Notes under the pieces: model-generated
What the model saw: only the letters and a program-made list of their open reading frames with translations
Database searches by the model: none
Told to the model about the DNA's origin: nothing
Shown here: positions 1 to 9,675 of the stretch, piece by piece
Numbering within the stretch: position 1 is the stretch's first letter
How the letters are laid out: each line of letters begins with the position of its first letter
Assembly (NCBI GenBank): GCA_020636435.1
Contig: JACJXX010000002.1
Span: 3,410,001 to 3,474,000 of the forward strand
Length of the DNA: 64,000 bases
Direction: 5' to 3'
Source of the DNA: Lewinellaceae bacterium
Lineage (GTDB): Bacteria > Bacteroidota > Bacteroidia > Chitinophagales > Saprospiraceae
Made by a program: the position numbers and the translations under genes

Positions 1-1
1 G

Positions 2-925
2 GTTTGGAACCCCGCGGGGCTGGCCAACCTGAATGAATCCGAAAGCCTGCAGGTGGGCGCCATGCACTCCGAGTGGTTCGCCGGGGTTGGAAAATTCGAC
101 TATCTCGGCATCACCCTGCCTTTAGCCAACAAGGACCGGCGGCTGGGGCTTTCCGTCATCCGCTTTGGCATCGACGAAATCCCCAATACCCTCAGCCTGT
201 ATGAAAGCGACGGCAGCATCAATTTCGACAACATCGTCGAATTTTCCGCCGCCGATTACGCCGTACTGCTCAGTTATGCCCAGCGGCTTAAGACCCAGAA
301 AGGGCGCCTGCAACTGGGCGGCAACATCAAAGTCGTTCACCGGCGGATCGGCCCTTTCGCCACCTCCTGGGGCTTTGGGGTGGATGCCGGCTTGCAATAC
401 CGCAACAACGGCTGGCAATTCGGAGTTCTGGCCAAAGACATCACCACCACGTTCAACGCCTGGTCCTTCAGCTTCACCGAAGAAGAAAAGGAGGTGCTGG
501 AACTCACCAACAACGAAGTGCCCATCAACAGCGTGGAGGTCACCAAGCCACAACTCATCCTGGGCGCCGCGCGGCGTTTTGAATGGGGCAATGTTGGCTT
601 GCTGCCCGAGCTGGACCTCATCGTCACTACCGATGGCCAGCGCAATACCCTGGTTTCCGCCAGCCCATTCAGCATTGACCCGGCCTTCGGGCTGGAAGCG
701 GACTACAACCAGTTCATCTACCTGCGCGCCGGCCTGAACCAGTTTCAGCGCATCAAAGATTTCGACAACAGCGAAAGCCTGCGCATGCGGCCCAGCCTGG
801 GCGTGGGCCTGCGCATCTCCAGCCTCAAAGTCGATTATGCCTTCACCGACCTGGGCAGCGAAGAGAACACCTTCTCCCACATCATCTCCCTTATTCTGGA
901 GATCAAACCCCGAAAAAAAGGGTAA
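2..925 (+). CDS. PorV/PorQ-family outer membrane protein (5' end cut by window)
   Basis: The frame is already open at base 2 and reads VWNPAGLANL, the NPAGLA motif near the mature N-terminus of PorV/PorQ-like proteins, so the true start lies left of the window. The remainder is rich in alternating beta strands (for example GFGVDAGLQYRN, LGVGLRISSLKVDYAF) and ends in a short basic tail, PRKKG. The known relatives are FadL-like beta barrels that act as shuttle or accessory proteins of the type IX secretion system in the outer membrane. An in-frame GTG at 53 is a possible but unlikely start because the conserved motif precedes it. The T9SS role is inferred from family resemblance. Confidence 0.72.
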   Translation, partial: VWNPAGLANLNESESLQVGAMHSEWFAGVGKFDYLGITLPLANKDRRLGLSVIRFGIDEIPNTLSLYESDGSINFDNIVEFSAADYAVLLSYAQRLKTQKGRLQLGGNIKVVHRRIGPFATSWGFGVDAGLQYRNNGWQFGVLAKDITTTFNAWSFSFTEEEKEVLELTNNEVPINSVEVTKPQLILGAARRFEWGNVGLLPELDLIVTTDGQRNTLVSASPFSIDPAFGLEADYNQFIYLRAGLNQFQRIKDFDNSESLRMRPSLGVGLRISSLKVDYAFTDLGSEENTFSHIISLILEIKPRKKG

Positions 926-1539
926 GGACAGAAATTTTACAATCCAAAGTTGCCTTTTGACGGAAAACCTCATTAATTTGTACTTATCGATGGCTAAAGC
1001 AGCTATCAGCCACCGTGCAAGTATCAAATAGTTTTGACTCTACATTTTTAACAAATTAGGGTTAGACTTGGCGTGACTAGGGCGGGCCTCAACCCTGACG
1101 GTAAATGTCAGGATTCTCTTCGGAGACAAGGGGATTACTGAACCACGCCGGCTGCCTTATACGTGTTCGTTTCGAGGGTCCAAAAACGTCCCTGATACTT
1201 GTGCGGTACTTTTCCCGAAAAAAGAAAAGCCACTGCCTTATACAGGGGGTGGCTTTTTCTATGCTCAGCCCCAAAGCTTCTACAACACGACAAATAAAAA
1301 TATCGCCTACCCTGTGCCTCCGGCTGCCGTTTTGGCAATACTTTTATCCATAAACAGGCCTTTTTGATGGTTTTATTCTACTTTTCTTAATCCTTTTTCG
1401 CCCCAACCCTTTACTTCCTAGCGTAGAATAAATATCTTTACAGAATGAATGAGCATTTTTTTGCATGGCAAATCGCTCAGTCCAGCCTGAATTTGCTACG
1501 CATTAAAGTCTCAAATTACCACAATCTAAATTCTTAGTA
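926..1539. other. 614-bp intergenic region with possible structured RNA
   Basis: No convincing protein gene is seen. Between about 1069 and 1150 several helices can be drawn on the plus strand: GGCGTG pairs with CACGCC and encloses a hairpin CCTGAC/GTCAGG and a TTCG-capped hairpin TCTC/GAGA. A terminator-like hairpin lies at 1225-1258. The combination looks like a small independently terminated RNA, but it does not match the signature sequences of tmRNA, RNase P RNA, SRP RNA or a riboswitch known to me. The last 150 bases are AT-rich and probably carry the promoter of the RRM gene at 1540. Confidence 0.25.
1225..1258 (+). terminator. Terminator-like hairpin
   Basis: AAAAGCCAC (1225-1233) pairs perfectly with GTGGCTTTT (1249-1257) around a 15-base loop, and A- and T-runs flank the stem, so it could stop transcription from either side. 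No gene ends immediately before it on either strand, which is part of the case for an unannotated small RNA here. Confidence 0.5.
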
Positions 1540-1908
1540 ATGAACATTTTCGTAGCAAAACTGAGTTACGACACTTCTGAAGACACTTTAAGGGAGACCT
1601 TTGAAGAGTTCGGCGAGGTAAGTAGCGCCAAAATTATTATGGACAAATTTACAGGCAGGTCCAAAGGCTTTGGATTCGTTGAAATGCCTAACGATGACGA
1701 AGCACAGGCGGCTATCAACGATTTGAACGACTCAGAGCTCGATGGCAGAACAATTGTTGTAAAAGAAGCACGTCCAAGAGAAGATAACCGTAGCGGCGGC
1801 GGCGGCCGTGGCGGCCGTGGCGGCCGTGGCGGCGGCGGCGGTTATGGAGGCGGCGGCGGCGGCTACGGCGGCGGCGGCGGCTATGGCGGCGGCGGCGGAA
1901 GATACTAA
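1540..1908 (+). CDS. Glycine-rich RRM RNA-binding protein
   Basis: A 122-residue protein with one RNA recognition motif (about residues 1-78): RNP2 is NIFVAKLSY at the N-terminus and RNP1 is SKGFGFVEM near residue 47. The tail (about residues 85-122) consists of RGG and GGYGGGG repeats. Such short RRM proteins are found in Bacteroidota and Cyanobacteria and bind RNA through the two RNP strands, often as cold- or stress-related RNA chaperones. The gene stands alone, with a strong hairpin terminator just after its stop. The GGC/GGT-rich tail is a low-complexity tract prone to length change. The start is the only ATG before the conserved NIFV strand. Confidence 0.88.
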   Translation: MNIFVAKLSYDTSEDTLRETFEEFGEVSSAKIIMDKFTGRSKGFGFVEMPNDDEAQAAINDLNDSELDGRTIVVKEARPREDNRSGGGGRGGRGGRGGGGGYGGGGGGYGGGGGYGGGGGRY

Positions 1909-1935
1909 ACTGGCTTCCAGTGATGAATAAAGAAG

Positions 1936-1980
1936 GGCCCATTCCGGCAGTATTTTGCCGGAATGGGCCTCTCTCGTTTT
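1936..1980 (+). terminator. Rho-independent terminator after the RRM gene
   Basis: A perfect 14-bp stem, 1936-1949 with 1956-1969, closes a six-base loop and is followed by a pyrimidine-rich tail ending in TTTT at 1980. It lies 27 bases after the RRM stop codon and may also serve the convergent cca gene. Confidence 0.85.
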
Positions 1981-2013
1981 ATCTTACAGGCTAAACCGGG
2001 GATATGGGCTCCT

Positions 2014-3441
2014 CTAATTATTATTCTGGTGTGCTTTCAAGCCGATCTCCTTCCCCTTTTCCAGCATAAATTGATAGGCAGCTTCGTATTCATTGGGAAT
2101 CTCCCCGTCCAGAATAGCCTCGCGGATAGCGTTCTTGATAACGCCGACCGGCCGGGAAGGGGGGATATTGAAGACGTCCATAATGAGTTCCCCGGAAATT
2201 GGTGGCTGCCAGTTGCGCAAGTGGTCTTTTTCTTCCACCTCTTTGAGGCGGTCGCGGACCATCTCGTAATTTTCCAGGTAGCGCGCCACTTTTTGGGGAT
2301 TTTTTGAGGTGATATCCGCCTCGCACAACAACATGAGGTCGTCGATATCATCGCCGGCGTCGTAGAGCAGGCGGCGGATAGCCGAGTCGGTAATGTTCTC
2401 TTTGGTAAGGCTGATGGGGCGCAGGTGCAGGCGGACCAGCTTCTGCACGTACTTCATCTTGGCGTCTAAGGGGAGGCGCAGTTTTTTGAAGATGCGGGGC
2501 ACCATAGCGGCGCCGAGCGCCTCGTGGCCGTGGAAGGTCCATCCCTGTTCGGGGTCAAAGCGTTTGGTGGGAGGCTTGGCAATGTCGTGCAGCAGGGCAG
2601 CCCACCGCAGCCAGAGGTTGTGGGTTTTCCGGCTGAGGTTGTCCAGCACCTGGAGGGTATGGTAAAAGTTGTCTTTGTGAGCACGGCCGTTGCGGACGTC
2701 GACGCCCTGCAGGGCGGCCACCTCCGGAAAAACCAGTTGCAGCAAGCCTGTGTCGAAGAGGAGTTTAAAGCCGACAGAAGGCTCATCCGCTTCGATGATC
2801 TTGTTGAATTCAGTGGTGATGCGTTCCCTGGAAATAATATTGATCCGGTTGCGGTATTTGCCGATGGCCTGAAAGGTTTCCGGATCGATGGCAAAACCAA
2901 GCTGAGTCGCAAAGCGGATGGCGCGCATCATGCGCAGCGGGTCGTCGGAAAAAGTCTTCCCTGGTTCCAAAGGCGTTTTGATCAGCTTCGCTTCCAGGTG
3001 CTCCAGGCCGTCGAAGGGATCGATAATCGAACCGTAATCCTCTTCGTTGAGGCTGGCCGCCAGGGCGTTGATCGTAAAATCCCGCCGGTTTTGGTCGTCT
3101 TCCAGGCTCCCCTCTTCCACCGTCGGCTTGCGGGAATCGGAACGGTAAGATTCCTTTCGGGCGCCGACGAATTCAATTTCCATGTCCCGGTGTTTCAGCA
3201 TGGCTGTGCCGAAGCGCTTGTATACGGTCACCCTGGGAATGGGCCTCAGCAGAGCCGCCACATTCTGAGCCAGGCGGATGCCGCTCCCCACGCAAACGAT
3301 GTCCATGTCTTTGGAAGGCCGCGCCAGCAAGCGGTCTCTAACGTATCCTCCGACGACGTAAACGGGGTAGCCCAGTTCGGCAGCAGCACGGCTGATTACT
3401 TCAAAGACTTTTCTTTCGTGTGGCTCGATGTTAAAGACCAA
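2014..3441 (-). CDS. cca: CCA tRNA nucleotidyltransferase with HD domain
   Basis: A 475-residue class II nucleotidyltransferase. The head carries GGYVRDRLL (about residue 31) and the metal-binding pair in DMDIVCVG. RRDFTINALA (about residue 120) is the usual family motif. A central RNA-binding helical region is followed by an HD phosphohydrolase domain with HDIAKPPTKRF (about residue 285). The family adds or repairs the 3' CCA of tRNA; some relatives with this architecture are A-adding enzymes or poly(A) polymerases, so the exact activity is by family. The gene converges on the RRM gene and follows dusB on the same strand after a gap of about 60 bases, so the two tRNA genes may be co-transcribed. 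Confidence 0.9.
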   Translation of the reverse strand: MVFNIEPHERKVFEVISRAAAELGYPVYVVGGYVRDRLLARPSKDMDIVCVGSGIRLAQNVAALLRPIPRVTVYKRFGTAMLKHRDMEIEFVGARKESYRSDSRKPTVEEGSLEDDQNRRDFTINALAASLNEEDYGSIIDPFDGLEHLEAKLIKTPLEPGKTFSDDPLRMMRAIRFATQLGFAIDPETFQAIGKYRNRINIISRERITTEFNKIIEADEPSVGFKLLFDTGLLQLVFPEVAALQGVDVRNGRAHKDNFYHTLQVLDNLSRKTHNLWLRWAALLHDIAKPPTKRFDPEQGWTFHGHEALGAAMVPRIFKKLRLPLDAKMKYVQKLVRLHLRPISLTKENITDSAIRRLLYDAGDDIDDLMLLCEADITSKNPQKVARYLENYEMVRDRLKEVEEKDHLRNWQPPISGELIMDVFNIPPSRPVGVIKNAIREAILDGEIPNEYEAAYQFMLEKGKEIGLKAHQNNN

Positions 3442-3501
3442 GGGTAAACTCTTTTGTTATAGCTAATAGTAGCCGCTTTCCTGCCAATCATGCGTATCCT
3501 G

Positions 3502-4506
3502 TCATCCTGTCAATACGGGAATCTCCATTTCGCTGTAGTGTGCCTCAATTTCGCGAAGGGCTTCAAATAGGACAGCCGGGTCGTCTTCAGAGACCAGCTT
3601 TTTTCGAAATTCCTTAATGCCCGGGTACCCTCTGAAATAATTGGTGTAATGGCGGCGCATTTCCAGCACGCCGAGCTTTTCTCCCTTCCATTCCAGAGAA
3701 CGGCGCAGGTGCTCCATCGCAGCTTCCACCCGTTCGTGGACGGTAGGAGGCGGCAACAGCTCTCCTGTACTGAAATAATGCTTGATCTCCCGGAATATCC
3801 AGGGATAACCGATGCTGGCCCGGCCGATCATAATGCCGTCCACGCCGTATCGCTGCCGGTATTCCAGCGCTTTTTGCGGGCTGTCTATGTCTCCGTTCCC
3901 GAAAATGGGAATGCGAATGCGGGGGTTTTCCTTGATTTTCCCAATGAGGGTCCAGTCGGCCTCTCCCTTGTACATTTGCTTGCGGGTGCGCCCGTGTATG
4001 GAAAGGGCTTTGATTCCAACGTCCTGCAGGCGCTCGGCCACCTCCTCGATGTACTGTGTATTATCGTCCCATCCCAGGCGGGTTTTGACCGTTACCGGCA
4101 GGCTGGTGGATTTCACAACGGCCTCCGTCAATTCCACCATCTTGCCGATATCCTGGAGAATGCCCGCCCCGGCCATTTTGCAGACCACCTTTTTTACCGG
4201 GCAGCCGTAGTTGATGTCCAGCACTTCGGGCCGGGCCTCTTCCACGATCTCGGCGGCGCGCATCATCGAGTCCAATTCGGCTCCGAATATCTGTATGCCT
4301 ATCGGCCGTTCATAATCGTATATATCCAGTTTCTGCACGCTCTTATCGGCGTCGCGGATCAGGCCCTCCACCGAGATGAACTCCGTATACATCATGTCGC
4401 ACCCCTGTGCTTTGCACAAAGCCCGGAAAGGCGGGTCGCTCACATCCTCCATGGGCGCCAGCAGCAAGGGAAAAGCTCCAACTTCAACATCGCCAATCTT
4501 TACCAT
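3502..4506 (-). CDS. dusB: tRNA-dihydrouridine synthase
   Basis: A 334-residue flavoenzyme reducing specific uridines in the tRNA D-loop. The start APMEDVSDPPFR is the FMN-binding strand of the TIM barrel. NYGCPVKKV (about residue 100) holds the catalytic cysteine, and SIHGRTRKQMYKG and GNGDI follow as expected. The ATG at 4506 is chosen because it begins MVKIGDVEVG just before the conserved barrel; the 27 codons upstream in frame show no conservation pattern. Its neighbour cca also works on tRNA. Assignment to DusB rather than another Dus branch rests on the overall motif set. Confidence 0.9.
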   Translation of the reverse strand: MVKIGDVEVGAFPLLLAPMEDVSDPPFRALCKAQGCDMMYTEFISVEGLIRDADKSVQKLDIYDYERPIGIQIFGAELDSMMRAAEIVEEARPEVLDINYGCPVKKVVCKMAGAGILQDIGKMVELTEAVVKSTSLPVTVKTRLGWDDNTQYIEEVAERLQDVGIKALSIHGRTRKQMYKGEADWTLIGKIKENPRIRIPIFGNGDIDSPQKALEYRQRYGVDGIMIGRASIGYPWIFREIKHYFSTGELLPPPTVHERVEAAMEHLRRSLEWKGEKLGVLEMRRHYTNYFRGYPGIKEFRKKLVSEDDPAVLFEALREIEAHYSEMEIPVLTG

Positions 4507-4707
4507 CCTGATAGTTTTCTTTGAACATGCAAAAATACAGAAAAGCGCTACATCACAAAACGGATGGGCGGCCAAACGGTTCTGCAAGGCATGTTTTTGC
4601 AGAATTATATGAAAAGAATAGGCACAGCAGCCAGAAAATTATAAATTTAGGGCTGCCAAAAGAGGTTATCGGCCAAAACGAAACTGTAAATACCAACAAG
4701 AACATCC

Positions 4708-6114
4708 ATGATCACTTCAGTTATCCTCTGTTTCATCCTCGGCTATCTGACCATAGTCTTCGAGCATCCTTTGCGGCTGGACAAAACCGTGCCGGCTCTC
4801 CTTATGGCAGCAATATGCTGGGCGCTGCTTGCCATTGGGTTTAATTACGGGTGGCTCTCCGTCATCGATACCCACGAGGAGGTATTCAGCCTGGTTGGAG
4901 CCCATGGCCACGAAGGAGGAAGCCACGGCGGCCCGGCCGAGGGGTTCAACAACACCCTGCTCCACCACCTCGGAAAAACAGCCGAAATCCTGATCTTCCT
5001 CATCGGCGCCATGACTATTGTGGAGATCATCGACCTGCACCGGGGTTTTGAAGTCCTGAAGAGTTATGTTCGGACCAAAAGCAAGAAAAGATTGTTGTGG
5101 ATTGTCGGCGCCCTTGGGTTTATCCTTTCTGCCATCATCGACAACCTGACGGCAACCATCGTATTGGTTACCCTGCTCCGCAAACTGGTCACCGACAAGA
5201 ACGAACGCATCTGGTTTGTTTCCCTTATTGTCATCGCAGCCAATGCCGGCGGCGCCTGGTCGCCCATCGGCGATGTGACCACCACCATGCTCTGGATCGG
5301 CAACAAAGTGTCGGCAGCCGGCCTGATCGAGCACCTGGTGATACCTTCTATTGTTTGTTTTGCGGTTCCCGTATTTATCGCCACCCTGCTTCCTCAATTT
5401 AAGGGAGATATATCCCTGGATGAAGACGCCGGCGACCTGGAGGCCCAGAAACTTCTAAGCAGCACCGTCATGCTCTACCTCGGCCTGGGCGCTATCGTGT
5501 TTGTGCCGGTCTTTAAGACCATTACCCATCTTCCCCCCTACCTGGGCATGATGCTCAGCCTGGGCGTGGTGTGGCTGGTTTCCGAGTACATCCACCCGGA
5601 AGAAGACTTTTCTGAATCCCGGCGGCACATGTTCTCCGCCCATAAAGCCCTTTCCCGGATCGAGATGTCCAGTATTCTTTTTTTCCTGGGTATCCTGATG
5701 GCAGTCGCCGCTTTGGAGAGCCTGGTCTTCGGCTCTGTCCTGCACGAGGGGCAGGAGATACAAGTGGGCACCCTGCGCTACGTAGCGGAATGGCTGGATA
5801 AGGTGATCCCCAACCAGGATGTCGTGGTCATACTGCTGGGCTTTGCTTCGGCAGTCATCGACAACGTCCCCCTGGTCGCAGCCTCTATGGGTATGTATGA
5901 TGTGCCGATCGACTCCAAGCTATGGCACTTTATCGCTTATTCCGCCGGTACGGGTGGCAGTATGCTGATCATCGGTTCCGCCGCCGGGGTAGCCGCCATG
6001 GGCATGGAACGCATCGATTTCATCTGGTACCTTCGCAAGGTCGCCTGGTTGGCCTTCTTGGGTTTCATTAGCGGAGCCATCGCTTTTTTGCTGCTCGTGC
6101 CAATCCTTCCCTGA
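4708..6114 (+). CDS. nhaD: NhaD-type Na+/H+ antiporter
   Basis: A 468-residue inner membrane protein of the ion transporter superfamily, with a dozen or so hydrophobic helices. Family marks are DNLTATIV (about residue 148), GGAWSPIGDVTTTMLW (about residue 187) and a second inverted-half motif near AVIDNVPLVAASMG. NhaD proteins export sodium in exchange for protons and suit marine or saline life. A His- and Gly-rich loop near residues 65-80 (GAHGHEGGSHGG) is unusual and may bind metal or protons; this is inference. The gene has its own promoter region, diverges from dusB, and ends in a clear terminator. Confidence 0.9.
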   Translation: MITSVILCFILGYLTIVFEHPLRLDKTVPALLMAAICWALLAIGFNYGWLSVIDTHEEVFSLVGAHGHEGGSHGGPAEGFNNTLLHHLGKTAEILIFLIGAMTIVEIIDLHRGFEVLKSYVRTKSKKRLLWIVGALGFILSAIIDNLTATIVLVTLLRKLVTDKNERIWFVSLIVIAANAGGAWSPIGDVTTTMLWIGNKVSAAGLIEHLVIPSIVCFAVPVFIATLLPQFKGDISLDEDAGDLEAQKLLSSTVMLYLGLGAIVFVPVFKTITHLPPYLGMMLSLGVVWLVSEYIHPEEDFSESRRHMFSAHKALSRIEMSSILFFLGILMAVAALESLVFGSVLHEGQEIQVGTLRYVAEWLDKVIPNQDVVVILLGFASAVIDNVPLVAASMGMYDVPIDSKLWHFIAYSAGTGGSMLIIGSAAGVAAMGMERIDFIWYLRKVAWLAFLGFISGAIAFLLLVPILP

Positions 6115-6137
6115 CTACTTAGACTCAAAGAAAACCG

Positions 6138-6170
6138 GAAGAGCCACAGCGACACACTGTGGCTCTTCTT
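6138..6170 (+). terminator. Terminator after nhaD
   Basis: GAAGAGCCACAG (6138-6149) pairs with CTGTGGCTCTTC (6157-6168) around a seven-base loop, with T-rich sequence after it. It sits 24 bases past the nhaD stop. Confidence 0.8.
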
Positions 6171-6261
6171 GTTTATGTTTAATGTTCTCTTAAATTTGCG
6201 GCGGCTTTCAACCGAAGCCCTGCGGGAGTCCGTTTTAAGATGAAACAACAACTCAAACTAC

Positions 6262-6633
6262 ATGAACCATAAATTCAAGCTCTTCATTTTCCTGCTGCTG
6301 CTGCTCACCGCCTGTTCTCCGGTGGATGAGAGCCTCATAAAAGGGAAATGGGCAGGAATCGCTGTCATAGAAGAAGGCTCGCCCATCAATGTAGACCCCA
6401 GCGAGATCAGGATGTCTTTTAAAGACAAAGGTTATCTCTATTCCAGCACCCTCAATTACGAGGAAGCCGGAACCTATTACATCCACTCCAAGTACTTATA
6501 CACTACCGACACGCTGAACCAGGCCTCCACCGAAAAAGCAGTGGAGATCGTAAAACTCACCCCTGACTCTCTGGTGCTTAAAATGAATGAAACCGGAAAG
6601 GATCGTTTGTTGATGATGGAAAAAGTGGAGTAG
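6262..6633 (+). CDS. Small lipoprotein of unknown function
   Basis: A 123-residue protein beginning with a basic N-terminus and a leucine-rich helix that ends in the lipobox LLTACS, so Cys at about residue 18 should be lipidated. The mature part is short and looks like a small beta barrel of the lipocalin-like or copper-resistance type (repeated strands such as IRMSFKDKGYLYSSTLNYEEAGTY written here only in part: IRMSFKDKGYLYS). I do not recognise a named family. It stands alone and converges on the DUF4403 gene. Confidence 0.7.
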   Translation: MNHKFKLFIFLLLLLTACSPVDESLIKGKWAGIAVIEEGSPINVDPSEIRMSFKDKGYLYSSTLNYEEAGTYYIHSKYLYTTDTLNQASTEKAVEIVKLTPDSLVLKMNETGKDRLLMMEKVE

Positions 6634-6666
6634 GGCTTAATCAGTTTAAATTGTTGACACAGGCCC

Positions 6667-8046
6667 TCAGTTCAACCCCTTTACATTGATGTTCAACCGC
6701 CCGGTCAACGCCAGGTCTACAATAATAGATTCGGGAGCCAGGTAAGCATTCTGGATGGACAAGTCCTGAAGCTCGCCTTTAAGAATGATATCATCAGTGA
6801 TCTTGTATTCCTCCAATTGTTTCTGAAACTGGGCGCGCATTTCTTCCAGGTTGTAGTCCAGCAAAAAATTCATGTTTTCTTCAATCTTATTCTTCATCGC
6901 GCTCTTCAGGAGCCAGCCGGCGGACTTGAGCAGGAAGCCCTTGCTGCTCAGGTCATAATCGAGCTTTTCGATCTTAATGGTATTTTTGCGGAAATTGTAA
7001 ACCGGCTTGCCGACCAGGTAGATGCTCCCGTTGTAACTTCCCGAAAGGACGGTATTCACCACTATTTTGTTGCCCTGCCCGTAGAGTTCGATGTCCTGCA
7101 CCGTTACTGACCGTTTGCCCTGAGAGAAGGTTTGCCCCAGGAGTTCCGATTTAGCAATGCGCTCGGCTTCCTCGTACGATATCTCGGTATTGAGGTGAAT
7201 GGTAAAGTCGTCTCCGGCTTCCTGCCGCGACTGAAGGGGCGGCAGAGGCAGGGGCCTGATGTTTTCCGGTTTCCGCCCGATGTTTACCCGGGGCTGGCTT
7301 TCTACGTAAATGGCGCCTCGTATTTTGTCGCCTTTCATATCCAGTGGCGTCATGCCTATGGCCTGCGGGTTAACGGTCAGCCAGGTATTGTAGGCTTCGG
7401 AAACCAGCATGGGTTCATACATATTGCCCCAGGCCTGGCCGACCAGTTCGCGCAGGTTGAATTGCTCCTGCACCAGCTTGTCGATGTCCCGTGTGAGGGC
7501 AGCCTTGCTGTTTTGCAGCACCAGGTCCGCTATAAAACCAATGGGCAGGCTCACCATGCCCATCTTGAGGCGGGGTTTCTTCAGCCAGTCATGGCGCACA
7601 ACTTCCGTAACGGTGATGATATTCCAGTCTTCTGTGATCGCAAAAGCCGTTTTGAAATCGACCGACAATTCTCCTTCCGCCTCTACTCTGCTGATGCCCA
7701 GGTCGTATTGAATCCAAAGCGAAAGAGGCACCCGGTACTTGATGAGCTGGCTGTCGATGCCCAGGCGGATATCCTGGCTTTTTTCGGCCCGAATCCGCAT
7801 ATTGTCTCCGTCTTTGAGGTCTTTATCTTCATAAATTATTCCGTTAAGCTGCTGGTTGAGCGAGCGCTCCAGCTCCCGGAGGCTGACTTCAACCGGGATG
7901 TTGATCACCGACAAGCGCTCCTCAAAAAGGGCCTCGTATTCTTCTGCGGGGCGGGCGGGCTGTTTGGTTTTGCACGCCGCCAGCAGCAAAACCGGCGCCA
8001 GGATCCAAAGCATTCGTGGTATTTTCATTTTATTTATATTGTTCAT
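6667..8046 (-). CDS. DUF4403 family lipoprotein
   Basis: A 459-residue exported lipoprotein with lipobox LLLAACK near residue 25. The body matches the DUF4403 pattern, for example the early strand INIPVEVSLRELERSLN and the repeated long amphipathic segments ending in a C-terminal SIIVDLALTGRLNI. Two related halves resemble tubular lipid-binding domains such as BPI/SMP-like folds, which would suit lipid handling between membranes; that is structural inference and no function is established. ATG at 8046 is the first codon and a second Met six residues on (MKIPRMLW) is an equally good start. The gene is divergent from the PDZ gene at 8260. Confidence 0.78.
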   Translation of the reverse strand: MNNINKMKIPRMLWILAPVLLLAACKTKQPARPAEEYEALFEERLSVINIPVEVSLRELERSLNQQLNGIIYEDKDLKDGDNMRIRAEKSQDIRLGIDSQLIKYRVPLSLWIQYDLGISRVEAEGELSVDFKTAFAITEDWNIITVTEVVRHDWLKKPRLKMGMVSLPIGFIADLVLQNSKAALTRDIDKLVQEQFNLRELVGQAWGNMYEPMLVSEAYNTWLTVNPQAIGMTPLDMKGDKIRGAIYVESQPRVNIGRKPENIRPLPLPPLQSRQEAGDDFTIHLNTEISYEEAERIAKSELLGQTFSQGKRSVTVQDIELYGQGNKIVVNTVLSGSYNGSIYLVGKPVYNFRKNTIKIEKLDYDLSSKGFLLKSAGWLLKSAMKNKIEENMNFLLDYNLEEMRAQFQKQLEEYKITDDIILKGELQDLSIQNAYLAPESIIVDLALTGRLNINVKGLN

Positions 8047-8259
8047 TCAGTCATTCAGCCCGAAGGTAACCACCACTTTGCTTCCGGTAAAGCAGAACAG
8101 CGCTTTTTTTCCTTTCGGGTTGTGCCATGCTGAAAAAGCAACCATTAAGGAGCCTCCGGTGTCTTTGGTGATGAAGTTGCCTTTATTAATAAGTCCTTAT
8201 TTAACAAAAAAGTGTTGCCGATGGCCGGGCCGGGGCCCGCCATCCGAAAAAACAAAAAG

Positions 8260-9390
8260 ATGAAGTACTTGACTACTCTTCTGGCCAGCCTGATTTGGAT
8301 AAGCCTCCTGCCAGCCCAAAACACAAGACAGGAAACCGCATTCCTGGGCATCTATTCCGAACAATTATCCAAAGAAAAAGCCCGCAAACTGGGTTTTGAC
8401 AACCTCTACGGCAGTTATGTTACGCGGGTGGTAGAAAAAAGCGCCGCAGAACGGGCGGGGGTAGAACCCTTTGATTACATCTACGGCATCGATGAATACC
8501 GCACCGGCAAAGAACAGAACCTGACTCAGATCATCCGAAAATACGAACCGGGCGAGGACGCCACTCTGCACCTTTACCGCAAAGGCAAAAACCGGATGCT
8601 CAAAGCCACCTTCGGCGCCCGCACCGAAAGCGAAACCCGGGAAAGGGACAAGTGCAGCGCTCCCTTCCTGGGCATCACCGCCACCAAAACGAGCGAAGGC
8701 GAGCCTGAAGGCGTCACCGTCAACATCATCAACAATTCCACCGCCGAAGCCCTGGGGATGGAGGATGGAGATCACATCGTCGCCATTAACGGCTTCCAAA
8801 TGCTGGACTGGCAGGACATCAGCACTGCCATCAAGGCTATGGAAGTTGGCAACAAGATTACTGTCGAGTTCCTGAGAAATGGCCAAAAACAGAAAAAGAG
8901 CGGACCGATAAAATCCTATTGCGAGACCAAGCCCGCCGAGGCGATGAATATGGAGATCGAGGTGGCTCCCAAGCCTGGAGAATGGTTTGACCGGTATTTC
9001 AAAAAGGGAGAAGGGCAAACCATTGTCATCGGCAGCGCCGGCGAAGTAGATGTCGACGTCCAGGATATGAGTTCCACCGAAGCGGCGAAAGTCAACCGCG
9101 AAAAAGGAATAGAATTGAAAACCGCCAACAACCTCGCTATAGAAGAATTTTCCATCGAACAGGACGGCGACAACTTCGAGATGGAATTCACTCTCCCTGG
9201 CAGCGGAGAGACGTCCCTGCGCATTTACAATGAGGCTGGCCGCCTGATCTACCAATACGACCTGGGCAACTTCTCCGGAGATTTCAGGGATGAGGTCAAC
9301 CTGTCGCAGAACGCCGCCGGCCATTTCTACCTGGAAATTCAACAAGGCAATAAGTCGGTGGCGAAGAAAATTACTTTATCCTCAAAGTGA
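8260..9390 (+). CDS. Secreted two-PDZ protein with T9SS-like C-terminus
   Basis: A 376-residue exported protein. MKYLTTLLASLIWISLLPAQ is a signal peptide, which fixes the start at 8260 instead of the in-frame Met 16 codons upstream. Two PDZ domains follow (about residues 30-125 and 130-225; second begins PFLGITATKTSEGEPEGV and contains GDHIVAING). The C-terminal 75 residues form a beta-sandwich ending in GHFYLEIQQGNKSVAKKITL, the pattern of a type A T9SS sorting domain, so it is probably displayed on or released from the cell surface. No protease domain is present; a role as scaffold or substrate binder is inference. Confidence 0.8.
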   Translation: MKYLTTLLASLIWISLLPAQNTRQETAFLGIYSEQLSKEKARKLGFDNLYGSYVTRVVEKSAAERAGVEPFDYIYGIDEYRTGKEQNLTQIIRKYEPGEDATLHLYRKGKNRMLKATFGARTESETRERDKCSAPFLGITATKTSEGEPEGVTVNIINNSTAEALGMEDGDHIVAINGFQMLDWQDISTAIKAMEVGNKITVEFLRNGQKQKKSGPIKSYCETKPAEAMNMEIEVAPKPGEWFDRYFKKGEGQTIVIGSAGEVDVDVQDMSSTEAAKVNREKGIELKTANNLAIEEFSIEQDGDNFEMEFTLPGSGETSLRIYNEAGRLIYQYDLGNFSGDFRDEVNLSQNAAGHFYLEIQQGNKSVAKKITLSSK

Positions 9391-9574
9391 GCTGCTGGCA
9401 AAGCCCTTAGTTTGACTTTAAAAAACAATAAAGGCCTGGGTAAAACTTGATGAAACTTTCCTTCTTCCGCATATTTCCGTATTTTTAAAAAACCTGTAAC
9501 TATTCAGCATAAGGCTATGGATGCCCCTGGCGCGAAATTTTGTAAGCCAACCTTCCCCTTCCAAGGGGAACCTG

Positions 9575-9675
<101 letters not shown>

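Noticed and set aside
1225..1258. Cobalamin riboswitch, from the GCCACTG string
   Set aside because: The string is part of a terminator stem, and the other conserved boxes and a downstream cobalamin gene are absent.
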